Source: Ruminococcus sp. (lineage in GTDB: Bacteria; Bacillota; Clostridia; Oscillospirales; Ruminococcaceae). Taken from it: 64,000 nucleotides of DNA. The notes under the pieces were generated by a model. It saw only the letters and a program-made list of their open reading frames with translations, did not search any database and was not told the DNA's origin. How positions within the stretch are numbered: the first letter of the stretch is position 1; each line of letters begins with the position of its first letter. The stretch lies in contig JAFWSI010000015.1 of assembly GCA_017519415.1 (NCBI GenBank), positions 23,197-87,196 on the forward strand, read 5' to 3'. The position numbers were made by a program, and so were the translations under genes. Of this stretch, positions 61,340 through 64,000 are shown in pieces.

Positions 61340-63250
61340 TTACATTTTTTCGGACTTGCGGGCCCGCTTTTTCTGCTTTTTGATCTCGTACATCGCGTCG
61401 TCGGCCTTTTTGATTATACTGTACAGGGTGTCATTTTCCTTTGCGAAGGTCGTGACACTTCCGATACTTGCGGAGATCAGATAGGGCTTCTGCACCAGAT
61501 TGTTGATGTCCTCAAGCTCTGTGTTGAACTTGCGGGCAAGAGCGCTTTCGTCGCCCTTTTTGGCGTCTACGGTGAATATGATGAATTCGTCGCCGCCGAA
61601 GCGTGCACATATACTGTTCCTGCCGCAGCAGTCCTGTATTATGTTCGCAAGGCGCTGTATAGCGAAGTCACCCTCGTTATGGCCGTAGTTGTCGTTTATG
61701 AACTTAAGTCCGTCCATATCTATGAAGCTGAGCATGACGCACTTGTTTTCCTTGACGCAATCCTTGAACATATCGTCTGCGATATTTATGAAGCCGTTAC
61801 GGTTATAGATATTGCAGAGGGGATCGATGATATAGAGCCTGTTCAGCTCGTCCATGGCCTTGTTGAGGTGGAAGAGCTTGCGGATATTTTCTATGGAATT
61901 GCTCAGCACCATGGTGAGCGTATGGCACAGGAGACTGTATATCGGGAAATCTCCGTTTGTGACTATGTAGTATCCAAGGCAGCGCTCGCTGAAATGCAGG
62001 GGCAGGAAGTAGTTTATGCAGGCTCTGGTCTCAAAGCCCTCGGGGAACATATTGCTGCTGGGGAAGTAGCCGACGCTCCTGCGTTTGCCGTTGTCCCATA
62101 TCAGCGGAGCCGTCATGTATCCCGAATAGAAATCGGGATCGGTCACCGATGACGAGGAATTGAAGGCGTCCTGCCAGTCGTCCGTCAGGCATACAGCAAA
62201 TTTTTCGCAGCCGAGGTCGCCGATGAGTTCTTCGATAACATTGAAGAACTCGGTGGAAGTCTCGGTTTCGGCAAGACCTGCCGTCAGCCTGTTGACGATG
62301 TGTATATTGGAGTTTATGACCTCCATGCGCTTATATGTGATCTTCTTGTATTCCTTGAGGTCGTCGGTGGTCTCGGAGGGACAGCCGCAGCTCTCCGCAA
62401 AAACGGGAGCGGCTTCAAGCAAGGTGCTGTGGGGCTGTTCGATTCCGTTTATGAGATTGTAAACTATCTCGGCGGCCTTCTGACCGGCGGTGAAAAGCGG
62501 ACGCTTTACGGAGGTTATGGACGGGAATGAGTTCCTTGCACTGAAGGTGTTGTCAAATCCGGTTACTATAACGTCCTCGGGAATCTTGTATCCAAGCTTT
62601 TCCAGTGCTGAGGCCGCTGTAAGAGCCATACTGTCGTTGGCGCAGATGAAGGCGTCGGGCAGTGGAAGATTTGAGTCGGCAAAATCCTCTATAGCCTGTT
62701 TTCCGTCATGGCTCTTGAAGTCTCCGTAAAAGATACGATCCTCCTCGACTTCGAGGCCGTTGTCCTTCATAGCGCTGAGGAAAGCCTCATATCTTGCTCT
62801 TCCCTCGGGATTTGCGAGAGGACCCGAAATAAAGTTCAGCACCCTAGCGCCGTGGAAGTTGATTATATGGTCGACGAGCCTCTTCATGACCGTGAAGTTA
62901 TCTATGCTGATGTCGTAGAATTCAGGATATTCATGGCTTTCAAACACTACTGTGGGTATTCCGGCTGAACGCACACCGGAGAATATCTTGCTTCTCATAT
63001 CGGCCTCACTGAAGGTGTTTGTCATAAGGATCGCACCGTCGAACTTGGAATAGTCGATAAGATTGTATATGCTGTATTCTCCCCTGTCGAAGACCTTACT
63101 CCCCACCATGCCGCCGAAAGCCGCAAAATAGGAGAGATTCATACCGTGTTCAAGAGCAAAGGTATTCATACCGCGTATAATGTTATACTGGTATTCCTCA
63201 TCAAGACCTGAAACGACAACAACTATATTTTTTGTTTTTTCAGAATCCAT
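61340..63250 (-). CDS. LacI-type ligand-binding sensor fused to a GGDEF diguanylate cyclase
   Basis: 636 residues. No signal peptide or membrane helix, so cytoplasmic. The N-terminal half resembles periplasmic-binding/LacI sensor domains: VVVVSGLDEEYQYNIIRGMNTFA, FVFESHEY-type strand turns, FICANDSMALTAASALEKLG and VIVTGFDNTFSARNSFPSITSV. A middle region (about 320-465) is GAF-like in size. The C-terminus is a GGDEF domain with the intact ARFGGDEF motif near 550. Thus a ligand may tune cyclic-di-GMP. The start at 63250 has GGGGGA before it; an ATG 12 bases upstream lies within that site. Confidence 0.88.
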   Translation of the reverse strand: MDSEKTKNIVVVVSGLDEEYQYNIIRGMNTFALEHGMNLSYFAAFGGMVGSKVFDRGEYSIYNLIDYSKFDGAILMTNTFSEADMRSKIFSGVRSAGIPTVVFESHEYPEFYDISIDNFTVMKRLVDHIINFHGARVLNFISGPLANPEGRARYEAFLSAMKDNGLEVEEDRIFYGDFKSHDGKQAIEDFADSNLPLPDAFICANDSMALTAASALEKLGYKIPEDVIVTGFDNTFSARNSFPSITSVKRPLFTAGQKAAEIVYNLINGIEQPHSTLLEAAPVFAESCGCPSETTDDLKEYKKITYKRMEVINSNIHIVNRLTAGLAETETSTEFFNVIEELIGDLGCEKFAVCLTDDWQDAFNSSSSVTDPDFYSGYMTAPLIWDNGKRRSVGYFPSSNMFPEGFETRACINYFLPLHFSERCLGYYIVTNGDFPIYSLLCHTLTMVLSNSIENIRKLFHLNKAMDELNRLYIIDPLCNIYNRNGFINIADDMFKDCVKENKCVMLSFIDMDGLKFINDNYGHNEGDFAIQRLANIIQDCCGRNSICARFGGDEFIIFTVDAKKGDESALARKFNTELEDINNLVQKPYLISASIGSVTTFAKENDTLYSIIKKADDAMYEIKKQKKRARKSEKM

Positions 63251-63880
63251 AATTTCCCCCATAATAATAAAAAGAATAGTTATTTATATTATAACACTTT
63301 TTGTAGAAAAATAAAGGCTTTATCAAAAATTTGTAGAAGTTCACATTAAAAAGGAAATGAATTTATGAAATACTGACAAAAGAAAATGGCGCATTTAAGC
63401 TGAGAAAGCAGAAAAAAAGCAGTAAAAAGCTAATATTGACCAAAATGGAAGACCAATACTTGCGGTGACATACGCAGATACGTTACCTGTCATTTTTGCG
63501 ATGAAGCTGAAATGAGGTATATTTCTAATAGAAAAAAACAAGAAAAGTTACAGCCGCCTTATTGTAATATCATTGCACGATAATACTAATTGTTATCAAA
63601 ATCGTGGTTCGGAAATGGCGTAAAATAGGCATAAAATAAAGGTTGCATAAAAATGTGCAACATTTGACAGCGAAAATGTATAAAAAGAGCAAAAAATGAG
63701 CAAGCAAAAAAATTGTTAGCAAGAATTGACTTGAAATGTTCACAGAAATGTAATAAAATTAAGGCAAGAACTAAGGGGAAGGAGGGACGTAAAAGCACCC
63801 TATAGGCTTTTATGCTTTTCCTTGGTTGACATGCATTCAAAATATATTAATCATTATTGAGAAAGTGAGGAATGATCAAC
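63251..63880. other. Long gene-free region upstream of the last gene
   Basis: 630 bases with no convincing gene; AT-rich, with many A-runs. It contains a GTTGCA/TGCAAC inverted repeat (63642-63661), a TTGACT at 63726-63731 with TGTAAT 17 bases downstream (63749-63754), and a TAAAAGC/GCTTTTA hairpin around 63791-63814, before the secreted-protein gene. Likely holds its regulatory region. Confidence 0.5.
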
Positions 63881-64000
63881 ATGAAAAAGGGCATCTTCAA
63901 GAGGCTCGTCGGCGCAAGCGTTACAGCGCTGATGGTAGCTTCAAGTGTCCCTTCGGTTCCTTCCGCTTATGCTGCTGACCAGCAGGTAAGAGGCAACATC
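63881..64000 (+). CDS. Secreted protein, start only (possibly a GH11 xylanase)
   Basis: The first 40 residues: MKKGIFKRLVGASVTALMVASS is a signal peptide, ending about SAYAA, then DQQVRGNI. The start follows GAAAGTGAGGAATGATCAAC. Mature ends of ruminococcal xylanases of family GH11 begin in much this way (ADQQTRGN...), so that is a reasonable guess, but the catalytic part is outside the window. Partial. Confidence 0.6.
   Translation, partial: MKKGIFKRLVGASVTALMVASSVPSVPSAYAADQQVRGNI

Noticed and set aside
63586-63840. Minus-strand 84-residue frame upstream of the last gene
   Set aside because: AT-rich frame across the promoter and leader of the secreted-protein gene, with no ribosome site.

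Overview
The window comes from a fibre-degrading, cellulosome-producing rumen or gut Ruminococcus, probably close to R. flavefaciens or R. albus. The basis is three things seen here: dockerin modules (paired calcium-loop repeats) fused to a serpin, an M6-type protease, a GH53 galactanase and a threonine-repeat protein; the poly-threonine linkers typical of that group; and sigma-A promoters, AGGAGG ribosome sites and a GC content in the mid 40s. I see no tRNA or rRNA gene, no CRISPR array, no insertion sequence and no prophage. Species assignment is inference.

Layout. 1-6 kb: two radical SAM/SPASM genes on the minus strand, each directly followed by a secreted-protein gene, with a dockerin-serpin on the plus strand between them. 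6-11 kb: an ECF sigma factor, its membrane-spanning anti-sigma partner, and a GH3 beta-glucosidase-like lipoprotein. 11-20 kb: housekeeping genes (DegV, TrmL, RuvX, IspE, an aminotransferase, an Lrp regulator, a PHP phosphatase) around a cluster of a DUF1836 regulator, two tiny paralogues and an SPFH protein. That cluster is followed by a gene-free 460-base stretch rich in G-run hairpins. 20-29 kb: DinB, the ACT/UPF0210 pair, a sugar-kinase-like protein, DUF1508, dapF-dapL and RNase Y. 29-35 kb: the dockerin-M6 protease, an O-antigen-ligase-like membrane protein, a ferredoxin, a DUF1540 protein and a large membrane-anchored protein. 35-42 kb (minus strand): CoaBC, D-lactate dehydrogenase, an aluminium-resistance-type PLP enzyme, a GNAT, two M42 peptidases and a phosphopantetheinyl transferase. 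42-50 kb: a PstS-like operon, SecA, a Thr-rich lipoprotein, a methyltransferase, Hsp33 and a HAD phosphatase. 50-56 kb (minus strand): GH53 galactanase, HflX, GIY-YIG, Tgt, a PAS protein and QueA. 56-61 kb: a lysine riboswitch, asd, dapA, dapB, a GNAT, a thioesterase and a membrane protein. 61-64 kb: a sugar-sensor/GGDEF protein (minus strand) and the start of a secreted protein.

How the genes work together. asd, dapA, dapB, dapL and dapF encode most of the aminotransferase route to diaminopimelate and lysine, split over two loci; only the asd locus carries a visible lysine riboswitch. queA and tgt make queuosine-modified tRNA. The dockerin proteins and the GH3 lipoprotein would act outside the cell on plant polymers, with the serpin and protease probably handling proteolysis around the cellulosome.

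The two signals I consider most likely to be new are (1) the radical SAM/SPASM gene that overlaps a secreted protein carrying about seven copies of a [ILV]PxLxG motif alternating with threonine tracts, and (2) the G-run hairpin RNA candidate at 15.5-15.96 kb, with a tandem 101-base repeat and one compensatory base-pair change between the copies. Families and structures were recognised by eye; nothing was searched or folded computationally.
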